This document shows, piece by piece, positions 1 through 7,002 of a DNA stretch of 25,428 bases. Position 1 is the stretch's first letter. Every line of letters starts with the position of its first letter. The notes beneath the pieces were generated by a model. The model saw nothing but the letters and a program-made list of their open reading frames with translations, was not told where the DNA came from and made no database searches. Made by a program: the position numbers and the translations under genes. The DNA is taken from contig UQNA01000042.1 of NCBI GenBank assembly GCA_900542195.1, positions 1 to 25,428 on the forward strand, written 5' to 3'. This DNA is from an uncultured Sutterella sp. GTDB lineage: Bacteria; Pseudomonadota; Gammaproteobacteria; Burkholderiales; Burkholderiaceae_F.

Positions 1-88
1 AGCGACAGGAACCCGCAAATTGGCTCATCAAACGAGCTTGGGCACCACTAGGGCATAATTCAAATTTAAAAGCTCGTCTTATCAGCAT
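1..88 (-). CDS. tnpB: TnpB RNA-guided nuclease of the IS605 element, N-terminal fragment (runs off window)
   Basis: Reading the minus strand from the ATG at 88-86 gives 29 open codons to the window edge, beginning MLIRRAFKFELCPSGAQA and continuing through RLMSQFAGSCR. This matches the typical start of OrfB_IS605 proteins: a basic strand, then a short helical region that ends just before the usual aromatic residue and VWN/VFN motif. A strong Shine-Dalgarno stretch (GGAGGTGAGG) lies about 8 bases upstream, on the minus strand of 95-105. TnpB proteins are small RNA-guided DNA nucleases, related to Cas12, that help the element persist at its donor site. The RuvC and zinc-finger parts and any omega RNA would lie outside the window. 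Intactness cannot be judged. Confidence 0.75.
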   Translation of the reverse strand, partial: MLIRRAFKFELCPSGAQARLMSQFAGSCR

Positions 89-115
89 CTCCGCTTCCTC
101 ACCTCCCCGGAAGAT

Positions 116-121
116 TATAAT
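116..121 (+). promoter_or_regulatory. Possible -10 element just before tnpA
   Basis: A consensus TATAAT ends 6 bases before the tnpA ATG. If it is used, transcription would start at or near the start codon, giving an almost leaderless tnpA message. That would fit the lack of a well-placed Shine-Dalgarno sequence for tnpA: the nearest GGAAG is about 14 bases upstream. No convincing -35 box lies 16-18 bases upstream, so the call is weak. Confidence 0.3.
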
Positions 122-127
122 TTAACC

Positions 128-541
128 ATGCCCTCAAGTACTGATATTAGGCACGGCAGACATTGCCTTTTTAATTTACATGTTCATTTGGTTTTTGTCA
201 CTAAGTATAGACGTGCGGTATTTACTAAACAAATCTTGGACGATTTGAGAGTAATTTTTTCTTCAGTTTGTGATGATTTTGAAGCTCATTTGGTAGAGTT
301 TGACGGCGAAAAAGATCACGTACATTTGTTAATTACTTACCCGCCTAAAGTCTCTGTATCTCGTTTAGTTAATTCTCTGAAAGGTATATCAAGCCGCCTA
401 ATTCGAAAAAATTATCCCTCCGTACGTGATCAATTATGGGGAGCTGCTCTTTGGTCTCCTTCTTATTTTGCCGCGAGTTGCGGAGGCGCTCCCATTTCTA
501 TTATTAAACAGTATATTGAGCAGCAGAATACGCCTGACTGA
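128..541 (+). CDS. tnpA: IS200/IS605-family transposase TnpA (Y1 HUH)
   Basis: A 137-residue single-domain transposase that excises and inserts the element as single-stranded circular DNA. The HUH metal-binding motif is H64-V-H66 (context EKDHVHLLI). The catalytic tyrosine is Y129 in the C-terminal helix (context SIIKQYIEQQ). The motif LWSPSYF and the following CGGAP, both typical of this family, precede the catalytic helix. The length is normal (about 130-155 residues) and the frame is intact, so the protein is probably active. It is divergent from tnpB across a 39-base gap. It faces murI, which ends 84 bases downstream on the other strand. Confidence 0.93.
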   Translation: MPSSTDIRHGRHCLFNLHVHLVFVTKYRRAVFTKQILDDLRVIFSSVCDDFEAHLVEFDGEKDHVHLLITYPPKVSVSRLVNSLKGISSRLIRKNYPSVRDQLWGAALWSPSYFAASCGGAPISIIKQYIEQQNTPD

Positions 542-556
542 AAAAATTTTAGACCC

Positions 557-598
557 GGCCCTTATATCACCGCCCTAAATGACGGTGTTTTACGGGCC
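557..598. terminator. Imperfect hairpin between tnpA and murI: element end or shared terminator
   Basis: Outer arms GGCCC (557-561) and GGGCC (594-598) enclose inner arms CACCG (568-572) and CGGTG (583-587), with an AT-rich internal loop. On the minus strand a run of six T follows about 10 bases later (546-541), so it could end the murI transcript. On the plus strand it is followed by TTTCT. TnpA of this family also recognises imperfect subterminal hairpins at the element ends, and this one lies where the tnpA-side end is expected. The two roles cannot be separated here. Confidence 0.45.
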
Positions 599-624
599 TT
601 TCTGATAAAGAAATAGCCGAAAAA

Positions 625-1419
625 CTAGATTTTCAAATTCTCTGCTGAAACGGGTTTGCCCCAGAGCATAGAGATAATCTCCTGAGTTTTAGGAGTCAAA
701 CCTGTAATCAAAAATCTTTCTGTTCCTTGTTTTCCGAGTTCCAAGCTTCCTTGTTTTTCCAGTTGGTGTAAGACTTGCTTAGCCACGGCCGGGCTAGGAT
801 CATAGACCATCACATTCGGTCCCAAAGCCTCGGAGATTTGTTTTTTTAGAAACGGATAGTGTGTGCACCCTAGAACCGTAAAGTCAGCGTTGGCCTCTTT
901 GATTGGCTTTGTGTACTTCTCGATTAAGTCAATGGTTTCAGGAGCGTCCCAAGCACCGTTTTCGACGCAATTCATCAGCCCTGAACATTTCATGGAGACT
1001 ACTTTGACTTTATTGTCCGGGTTGTAGGTATTCAATAATTTTTGATAACGTTCGCTGGAAATTGTGCGCGTTGTTGCCATGACCCCAACCGCTCCGGTCT
1101 TAGTGTTCAGAACAGCAGGCTTTAAAGCCGGTTCTACGCCAATCACGGGAATAGACACTTTTGTTCTGAGGATATCTATAGCGGCAGCTGTTGCGGTATT
1201 GCAGGCCACGACGATGGCTTTGGCATTATGTTTGAGGAAAAAGTCCGAGATCTTGAGAACCCTTTCAATTACAAAGGCTTCGGTTTGATCACCGTAAGGA
1301 GCGTTTCCGCAATCTCCGACATAGAGAATGTCCTCGGAGGGCAGAATTTTACGAACTTCTCGGGCAATTGAGAGACCTCCCAACCCGGAGTCAAAAATAC
1401 CAATTATTCCTTTTTGCAC
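625..1419 (-). CDS. murI: Glutamate racemase
   Basis: A cytoplasmic, cofactor-independent racemase that makes D-glutamate for peptidoglycan. The protein is 264 residues, normal for the family. The N-terminal signature IGIFDSGLGG is present, and the two catalytic cysteines lie in VVACNTATA (C73) and VLGCTHYPF (C185). The start is a GTG at 1419-1417, preceded by AAAGGAA. The gene overlaps the end of the upstream EamA gene by 16 bases, so the two are probably translated from one message. It is the last gene of the Sua5 to murI set. The hairpin at 557-598 may terminate it. Confidence 0.95.
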   Translation of the reverse strand: MQKGIIGIFDSGLGGLSIAREVRKILPSEDILYVGDCGNAPYGDQTEAFVIERVLKISDFFLKHNAKAIVVACNTATAAAIDILRTKVSIPVIGVEPALKPAVLNTKTGAVGVMATTRTISSERYQKLLNTYNPDNKVKVVSMKCSGLMNCVENGAWDAPETIDLIEKYTKPIKEANADFTVLGCTHYPFLKKQISEALGPNVMVYDPSPAVAKQVLHQLEKQGSLELGKQGTERFLITGLTPKTQEIISMLWGKPVSAENLKI

Positions 1420-2306
1420 GCAAGTTTCCTTTCTTGAATATATCTAGGCAGCCACGAGCTGATAATGACACTGGCTACCACTAGGACGCCGCCGAAGGCT
1501 GCCATCAGGCCGATTTTCTCTCCGACGAGCCAACCGATAATCCCAGCAAACACAGGTTCTAACGTGTAAATGAGAACGGCCTTTGTCGGGGAGACTGTCT
1601 TTTGAGCCCAGTTGATTACGATTTGATTGAAAGCGATCATTCCGGCCAGAATGGCTATGCAGACAATCAAAGTCGGATTACAACTGACATAAACGTCTTC
1701 AAACGCAATGGTATAAGCGGTGCTCCAAGCTGCTACCACGGTCAGCTGAGTTAAACAAAAGGCTTTTGGATTGCATTGAGTCGCGAATTTTCCGATAACA
1801 ATAATTTCTAATGCGCAAGCCAAAGCCGAGGCAATGGTTAGCCATTCTCCGAAACTGCCCGAAAAAGAAAGTTTCGTTGGGTCAAGAATCAGCAGCATGC
1901 CCCCGAAAGCAACGGCAATACCAAGACCAACCGTTAATTCAGGAACTTTTCTGAACAGAATTAACTGCAGCAAAGGGACAAAAGGCACATACAAAGCGGT
2001 TAGAAAGGCCGAGATAGAGCTTGGAATTGTTTGAAGGCCTACGGTCTGAAGAAAATATCCGAAGAAGATGCAGGTGCCGGCCCAGAGTCCGCCCATCCAG
2101 TCTACCCGGGTAATGTTATTTAATTCTTTGCCCATGATAAGAGCTGTGAGCAAAGCACCTAAGATAAATCTAGACGTGACTAAAAGCCCCGGAGAGATGC
2201 TTTCCAGGGCTGTAGCAATGAGAATGAAGGAGCTTCCCCACAGAAAACAGACGGAGACGAGCCCCCATTCGGGTGAAATATGTTTAAGACTTTTTCCTAT
2301 TTCCAT
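1404..2306 (-). CDS. EamA/DMT-family inner-membrane transporter
   Basis: A 300-residue hydrophobic protein with about ten predicted membrane helices in two halves, the layout of the drug/metabolite (EamA, RhaT/YdcZ-like) superfamily. The first half contains VCFLWGSSFI near residue 20; the second repeats the pattern from about residue 155 and ends in a basic tail (RYIQERKLACKKE). Such proteins export or import amino acids, nucleotides or other small metabolites; the substrate cannot be read from sequence. The ATG at 2306 overlaps the pseudouridine synthase gene by 23 bases and has only a weak ribosome site, so it probably relies on translational coupling. It overlaps murI by 16 bases downstream. 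Confidence 0.85.
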   Translation of the reverse strand: MEIGKSLKHISPEWGLVSVCFLWGSSFILIATALESISPGLLVTSRFILGALLTALIMGKELNNITRVDWMGGLWAGTCIFFGYFLQTVGLQTIPSSISAFLTALYVPFVPLLQLILFRKVPELTVGLGIAVAFGGMLLILDPTKLSFSGSFGEWLTIASALACALEIIVIGKFATQCNPKAFCLTQLTVVAAWSTAYTIAFEDVYVSCNPTLIVCIAILAGMIAFNQIVINWAQKTVSPTKAVLIYTLEPVFAGIIGWLVGEKIGLMAAFGGVLVVASVIISSWLPRYIQERKLACKKE

Positions 2307-3156
2307 TTACGTTTCGCTTGGGACTTATTGATTTTTTTGAATAAGAAAAACTTGTTTTTTTGTGATAAGAGGAAGCTTCGAAAGATTCGTTTTCCTGCAG
2401 ATAACGCCATTTACCGACGGGCAGTTTTCCTAGATTGATGCCGCCGATTCTGACTCGTTTTAATTGAAGAACTTTTAAGCCCACGGCTTCGCACATTTTA
2501 CGAATTTGGCGGTTTCTGCCTTCGCGCAGAACAAATCGAAGCTGATTGTCATTAATCCATTCGACTTTTGCTCGAAGAAGTTTTTTACCGTCAATTTCGA
2601 GTCCGAAGTTCAAGAGCTGAAGCTTTTCTTCCGGGAAGTCAGCATTAGAAGTGCCGTCGGCCGGGGTGACGCGCACAATGTATTCTTTGTCTACATTGCT
2701 TTCTTCGCCGATGAGCTTTTTAGCAACTCTGCCGTCTTGCGTGAGAACGAGAAGTCCTGTGGAATTAATATCCAAACGTCCTGCTGGTACTAAACCTTTT
2801 CTTTGGAAAGGTTTAAAGACCTTTTTAACAGGATCTTCTGACCAATGATTTTCATCAGTAATCAAGACCTTTGCCGGCTCATAGCCGTCTTCTGCCTGTC
2901 CGCTGACATAACCGAGCGGTTTATTAAGCAGGATAGTGACTTTTTCGGCCTGTTCGGTTTTTGCCGCATTATTGATAGTTATTATTTGATCAGGACGTAT
3001 TTTGGTGCCGAGCTCGGTGATTTTGACGCCGTCGACGCTTACCCAGCCTTTTTCAATCCAAGAATCTGCTTCACGGCGTGAGCAAATGCCGAGTTCTCCC
3101 ATTCTCTTAGAGAGACGAACCAGACCCGTGTCGGGGGACTTCTCTTGTTCAGACAT
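2284..3156 (-). CDS. RsuA-family 16S/23S rRNA pseudouridine synthase (RluF/RluB-like)
   Basis: Converts a uridine in rRNA to pseudouridine. An S4-type RNA-binding domain occupies about residues 13-60 (RLSKRMGELGICSRREAD). The catalytic domain follows, with the active-site aspartate in PAGRLDINSTGLLVLTQDG and a late motif GRNRQIRKMCEAVG. The 290-residue length and the tail rich in K, R and S are close to RluF, but RluB, RluE and RsuA share these motifs, so the exact target base is not assigned. The gene begins 2 bases after the end of the Sua5 gene and overlaps the EamA gene by 23 bases. Confidence 0.88.
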   Translation of the reverse strand: MSEQEKSPDTGLVRLSKRMGELGICSRREADSWIEKGWVSVDGVKITELGTKIRPDQIITINNAAKTEQAEKVTILLNKPLGYVSGQAEDGYEPAKVLITDENHWSEDPVKKVFKPFQRKGLVPAGRLDINSTGLLVLTQDGRVAKKLIGEESNVDKEYIVRVTPADGTSNADFPEEKLQLLNFGLEIDGKKLLRAKVEWINDNQLRFVLREGRNRQIRKMCEAVGLKVLQLKRVRIGGINLGKLPVGKWRYLQENESFEASSYHKKTSFSYSKKSISPKRNVNGNRKKS

Positions 3157-3158
3157 AC

Positions 3159-4154
3159 TTATTCCTTTATAGCCGAAGCTCTTGTCAGACGATCCAAAAC
3201 GCCTGCCGAGGACGGAGAATACTCAGGAGGAACAACAAAAATTCTGTCAATATCCTCTTTATCGAGGTCATGCATCCATTGATAAAGATGGGCAGAAAGT
3301 TCCGGTACTGAAGAGTAGGCAAATGTTTTTTCTGATACCGGTTTAAATCGACGGGCAATTTTTTCCGGCGCAATTAGACCGAATGTTTTGAATTGTCTTG
3401 CCAGAAATTGAGTTTTACCAGGCAAATCTTCGACTGAGACCATTTCCATCTTGTGCTTCGGAGCGTAGTGGCTCTTTAAAGTACCGGAGACTCTCGGAGA
3501 GTTGTACACGGTGCCGTGCATGACAGGTTTACCGATAACAGAGGAGATTTGATCGGAGTCTATCGCTCCCTCCCGCAAGATTCTCGGTGTATCGCCTGAA
3601 AGATCCAGAATGGTGGATTCAATGCCCACCTCGCACGGACCGCCGTCGATAATGAGGTCCACCTTGCCTTCAGGCTTCTCACCTAAACCATCGCGTACGT
3701 GCTGAGCAGTGGAAGGGCTGATCCGTCCGAAAGAGTTGGCACTTGGTGCAGCCAGTCCTTTCCCTTGTCCCCTGTCAAAGATTTCTAAAAGGCGGTGAGC
3801 AATCGGGTGAGAAGGACAACGTAAAGCTACCGTGTCCTGTCCTCCGGTCACAAAGCCTTTAGCAACATCTGATTTTCTTAGAATGATCGTCAAAGGGCCG
3901 GGCCAGAAGGCATCCGTTAACTTTTTTGCATCTTCGTTAAAGTCGCTGACCCAACGAGGAATCGCCTTGGCGTTGGCTAAATGAACAATCAAAGGATGAT
4001 TGGACGGCCGGTTTTTTGCTTTATAGATGGACTCTACAGCCTCTTGATTCTCAGCATCCGCCGCCAAACCGTAAACAGTTTCCGTCGGGATGCCGACGAG
4101 GCCTCCGTTGTCCAAAATTTTTATTGCTTTTTGAAGCAGATCGTTATCGAGCAT
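3159..4154 (-). CDS. Threonylcarbamoyl-AMP synthase, long Sua5 type
   Basis: Makes threonylcarbamoyl-AMP from threonine, bicarbonate and ATP, the first step of the t6A37 modification of tRNAs that read ANN codons. The N-terminal YrdC domain (about residues 1-200) shows GIPTETVYGLA, the KNRPSNHPLIVH nucleotide-binding region and FWPGPLT. The linker SGTLKSHYAPKH leads into a C-terminal Sua5 domain, giving 331 residues instead of about 190 for TsaC-only proteins. It is the first gene of the set reading down to murI. It starts 41 bases after the hairpin that closes the purine genes, so it probably has its own promoter in 4155-4195, which is AT-rich but has no box I can name. Confidence 0.93.
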   Translation of the reverse strand: MLDNDLLQKAIKILDNGGLVGIPTETVYGLAADAENQEAVESIYKAKNRPSNHPLIVHLANAKAIPRWVSDFNEDAKKLTDAFWPGPLTIILRKSDVAKGFVTGGQDTVALRCPSHPIAHRLLEIFDRGQGKGLAAPSANSFGRISPSTAQHVRDGLGEKPEGKVDLIIDGGPCEVGIESTILDLSGDTPRILREGAIDSDQISSVIGKPVMHGTVYNSPRVSGTLKSHYAPKHKMEMVSVEDLPGKTQFLARQFKTFGLIAPEKIARRFKPVSEKTFAYSSVPELSAHLYQWMHDLDKEDIDRIFVVPPEYSPSSAGVLDRLTRASAIKE

Positions 4155-4195
4155 ATCCGGTTATTTACAAAATCAGAATGGCTAATTTTAATGTT

Positions 4196-4226
4196 CAAAC
4201 GGCCGGTTAAGTTCACCGGCCGTTTG
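4196..4226 (-). terminator. Strong hairpin after purK, probable terminator
   Basis: A perfect 12-base-pair, GC-rich stem (CAAACGGCCGGT at 4196-4207, ACCGGCCGTTTG at 4215-4226) with a 7-base loop lies 16 bases after the purK stop. The bases after it on the minus strand (AACATTAAAATT) are AT-rich but not a clean T run, so it may be a weak intrinsic terminator or a transcript-stabilising end. It separates the purine genes from the Sua5 set. Confidence 0.65.
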
Positions 4227-4242
4227 ATTTGAGTGCATTAAG

Positions 4243-5412
4243 TTATATGTGCTCAGGCTTGGGAAGACCGATGGCATCGCAGACCTGAAGAGCGCACTTC
4301 ATCGCTTCTTCGGGAGTAGAGCCTACACAAGTAATGTGTCCCATCTTTCTGCCTTTTCTCGCGTCTAATTTGCCGTACAAGTGCAGTTTGGCGTGCGGGA
4401 AGGCTAAGACCTTATCCCAATCCGGTTCAAACTTGTTGCCGTCGGGCTTAAACCACAGATTGCCCAAGATGTTGAGCATGACGGTATATTGAATTTGGGT
4501 GGTGTCTCCCAAAGGCATATTTGTCATGGCCCGAACCTGCTGGTCATATTGACTGCTGATGCAGCCTTCGATAGTGGCGTGGCCGGAGTTGTGAGGACGT
4601 GGCGCTAATTCATTAACAATAATTTCGCCGTTTTCGAGAATAAAAAATTCGACGCAAAGAACACCGACATAGTCGAGACTATTGACAATGTGCTTGGCAA
4701 TAGAACGAGCCTTGTCTGCTTGTTCTTGACTGATTCTTGCCGGCATGATGGATACTGCCAAGATGCCGTCACGATGTTCGTTCTCAGAAACCGGGAAGGT
4801 TGTTGCTTTGCCCATGGCGTTGCGGGCTGAAATCACGGATACCTCTCTCCAGAGAGGAAGCATTTTTTCGAGTACGCATTTAACTTTACCGAGGGTATTG
4901 AATGCTTCACTCAATTCTGCTTTATTTTTGACGCGGACTTGGCCTTTGCCGTCATAGCCCAAGCGGGCTGTTTTCAGAATACCGGGGAAAAGGCTTTCAT
5001 CGACGTTTTCAATATCCTGAGCAGACGCAATTAAGCAGTGAGGAGCGACGGGCGCGCCGATGGAACTCAAGAAAGACTTTTCGTCCAAGCGATCTTGAGT
5101 AATAGAGACGGCCTTGGCAGCAGGGGAATCCTGCGTCATCTCAGCGAGGATTTCTAAGCTATCGGCCGGAACGTTTTCAAACTCAGTCGTGACGGAAAGA
5201 CACTTCTCTCCTAATTTTTCCAAGGCCGAGCGATCGGTGTAAGCAGCGCAAAGATGCATTTCACTGACGGCTGCAGCCGGGGCGTGCGGATCTTTTTCCA
5301 AAACGCAGACTCTGTACCCAAGCGTAGCGGCAGCCTGTGCGAACATGCGGCCTAACTGGCCGCCTCCAAGAAGGCCGAGCCAGGCGCCCGGCAAAATTGG
5401 TTCATGACTCAT
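4243..5412 (-). CDS. purK: N5-carboxyaminoimidazole ribonucleotide synthetase
   Basis: ATP-grasp enzyme of de novo purine synthesis: AIR + bicarbonate + ATP gives N5-CAIR. It has 389 residues, normal length. The N-terminal signature GAWLGLLGGGQLGRMFAQAA is present, the ATP-grasp central region includes KTARLGYDGKGQ, and late catalytic residues lie in VNELAPRPHNSGH. The ATG at 5412 lies 8 bases after the purE stop. Its ribosome site (AAGGAT) overlaps that stop, so purE and purK should be translationally linked. The product is passed directly to PurE. Confidence 0.96.
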   Translation of the reverse strand: MSHEPILPGAWLGLLGGGQLGRMFAQAAATLGYRVCVLEKDPHAPAAAVSEMHLCAAYTDRSALEKLGEKCLSVTTEFENVPADSLEILAEMTQDSPAAKAVSITQDRLDEKSFLSSIGAPVAPHCLIASAQDIENVDESLFPGILKTARLGYDGKGQVRVKNKAELSEAFNTLGKVKCVLEKMLPLWREVSVISARNAMGKATTFPVSENEHRDGILAVSIMPARISQEQADKARSIAKHIVNSLDYVGVLCVEFFILENGEIIVNELAPRPHNSGHATIEGCISSQYDQQVRAMTNMPLGDTTQIQYTVMLNILGNLWFKPDGNKFEPDWDKVLAFPHAKLHLYGKLDARKGRKMGHITCVGSTPEEAMKCALQVCDAIGLPKPEHI

Positions 5413-5420
5413 AACGATCC

Positions 5421-5921
5421 TTAAGCGGGAAGTTCCATTGCACGGGCTTTGGCGTTTTGTGCTTTGCGGAATTCAGCAAGCTTTTCGGCTAACCCCGGGC
5501 AAGTTGTGCCGAGAATCTCTACGGCGAAAAGGGCGGCGTTGGCTGCGCCGGCCTCACCGATAGCAAATGTGCCGACAGGAACGCCTTTAGGCATTTGGAC
5601 GATAGAGTACAAAGAGTCGACGCCCTTTAAATAACGGGAAGGGACGGGAACACCGAGAACCGGAAGCGTCGTTTTAGCGGCAAGCATTCCGGGTAAGTGA
5701 GCTGCGCCGCCGGCACCGGCGATGATGACTTTAATGCCGCGTTCTCTGGCAGTTTCGGCATATTTGAACATTTCATCGGGCATACGGTGTGCGGAAACGA
5801 CCTTTGCTTCATAAGGTACACCGAAATTTTTCAGCATTTCGACGGCGTTGCCCATGACTTCCCAGTCGGAGTTGGACCCCATCAAAACGCCTACCACCGG
5901 GGATTCAATTTTTTCTGTCAT
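5421..5921 (-). CDS. purE: N5-carboxyaminoimidazole ribonucleotide mutase, class I
   Basis: Moves the carboxyl group of N5-CAIR to C4, giving CAIR. It has 166 residues. Class I motifs are clear: VGVLMGSNSDWEVM at the start, the SAHR loop with the catalytic histidine H45, and GAGGAAHLPGMLA. Its presence with PurK indicates the two-step bacterial route. A good ribosome site (GAGGAA) precedes the ATG at 5921. The 62-base gap to purC contains a perfect 8-base-pair hairpin at 5947-5966. Confidence 0.97.
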   Translation of the reverse strand: MTEKIESPVVGVLMGSNSDWEVMGNAVEMLKNFGVPYEAKVVSAHRMPDEMFKYAETARERGIKVIIAGAGGAAHLPGMLAAKTTLPVLGVPVPSRYLKGVDSLYSIVQMPKGVPVGTFAIGEAGAANAALFAVEILGTTCPGLAEKLAEFRKAQNAKARAMELPA

Positions 5922-5946
5922 GAATTTTTTCCTCTAGATAGCGACG

Positions 5947-5966
5947 AAGGCGCACGAGTGCGCCTT
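5947..5966. other. Perfect short hairpin between purC and purE
   Basis: AAGGCGCA and TGCGCCTT form a perfect 8-base-pair stem with a four-base loop. On the minus strand no T run follows, so it is not a standard terminator for purC. It may adjust transcript stability or partly terminate, which would set the purC to purEK ratio. Confidence 0.4.
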
Positions 5967-5983
5967 GTTTTCGAGATTCTAAA

Positions 5984-6877
5984 TTAAGCTTCTACGCCTT
6001 TACCTGTTAAGCGCTTCAAGGCTTCTTCATATTTTTCACTGGTCTTTTGAAGAATTTCTGCCGGAGCTCTCGGAGCCGGAGCTTTCTTGTTCCACGGCTG
6101 AGTTTCAAGCCAATCACGGATGAACTGCTTGTCAAAGCTTGGTTCGGACTGACCGACTTTATATTGATCAGCAGGCCAGAATCTGGAGCTGTCGGGAGTA
6201 AGGATTTCGTCCATCAAGACGACCGTGCCGTTTTCATCCAAGCCGAATTCAAATTTTGTATCGGCAATGATGATGCCTTTAGTGGCAGCGTAATCAGCGG
6301 CTTTCTTATAAAGTTTCAATGTGTAGTCACGGATTTTTTCAGCAATTTCCGGACCGACCAACTCAACGACTTGTTCATAGGAGACGTTTTCGTCGTGATG
6401 GCCTGCTTCTGCCTTAGCAGCAGGAGTAAAGATTGGTTCAGGAAGTTTTTCGCTTTGCTTTAAGCCGGCGGGAAGCTTAACACCGCAGACCGTGCCGTTT
6501 TGCTGGTATTCTTTCCAGCCGCTGCCGGCCAAATAGCCGCGGGCGACGCATTCAACGAGGATTGGTTTGAGTCTCTTAGCGACAACGGCACGTCCTTTAA
6601 CCTGGTCTCTTTCTTCAGGAGCAACCACAGATTCAGGATCAATACCTGTCAAATGGTTAGGAACGATACCGTCCAATTCTTTGAACCAGAAGTCAGTTAA
6701 TCCCGTGAGAATTTTTCCTTTGTTAGGAATAGGGTCGTCGAGAATCACGTCGAAAGCAGAGATTCTGTCGCTGGCTACGATCAAAAGTTTGTCTTCTCCG
6801 ACAGCGTAGCTGTCTCTAACTTTTCCTCTATAGACTAAGGGGAGAGATTTAATAGAGGTTTTAACAATTTCGGCCAT
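5984..6877 (-). CDS. purC: SAICAR synthetase, long form
   Basis: Joins CAIR and aspartate with ATP to give SAICAR, the step after PurE. It has 297 residues, the long form found in many betaproteobacteria and in yeast, against about 237 in E. coli. Visible motifs are LVYRGKVRDSY, the SDRISAFDV loop, PIPNKGKILTGLTDFWF, and the late aspartate-containing region IADTKFEFGLDENG followed by DEILTPDSSRFW. The ATG at 6877 has GAGGAC 7 bases upstream. A terminator-like hairpin with a seven-T run lies only 32 bases upstream of the start codon; see 6910-6936. Confidence 0.96.
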   Translation of the reverse strand: MAEIVKTSIKSLPLVYRGKVRDSYAVGEDKLLIVASDRISAFDVILDDPIPNKGKILTGLTDFWFKELDGIVPNHLTGIDPESVVAPEERDQVKGRAVVAKRLKPILVECVARGYLAGSGWKEYQQNGTVCGVKLPAGLKQSEKLPEPIFTPAAKAEAGHHDENVSYEQVVELVGPEIAEKIRDYTLKLYKKAADYAATKGIIIADTKFEFGLDENGTVVLMDEILTPDSSRFWPADQYKVGQSEPSFDKQFIRDWLETQPWNKKAPAPRAPAEILQKTSEKYEEALKRLTGKGVEA

Positions 6878-6909
6878 TTAAAGTCCTCGGTGGAATTGAA
6901 AATGACGGT

Positions 6910-6936
6910 AAAAAAAGTGCACCGTCTTTGGTGCAC
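6910..6936 (-). terminator. Intrinsic terminator upstream of purC (end of the secreted-protein gene, or purC leader attenuator)
   Basis: On the minus strand, GTGCACC and GGTGCAC form a perfect 7-base-pair stem with a 6-base loop, followed at once by seven T (6916-6910). The form is canonical. It lies 66 bases after the stop of the 7003-7938 gene and 32 bases before the purC ATG. That leaves little room for a purC promoter after it, so purC is expressed either by read-through or as an attenuated leader. Confidence 0.82.
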
Positions 6937-7002
6937 ATTTTAATTAAACCAACTCGTCTATAACCAGCTCAAAGCTTTAAATTTCCGTACTTTTCCGACA
7001 GG

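Larger units (their letters stand above)
1..598. mobile_element. IS200/IS605-family element, partial (IS605 type, divergent tnpA and tnpB)
   Basis: A single-strand-type insertion sequence recognised by a complete Y1 HUH transposase (128-541) and the N-terminus of a TnpB protein on the opposite strand (88 down to 1). The two start codons are only 39 bases apart, which is the divergent arrangement of IS605. The tnpA-proximal end should lie between the tnpA stop and murI, where an imperfect hairpin (557-598) sits; the exact end cannot be fixed from one copy. The tnpB-proximal end is outside the window. Elements of this family lack terminal inverted repeats and make no target duplication, so none was sought. 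Confidence 0.7.
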
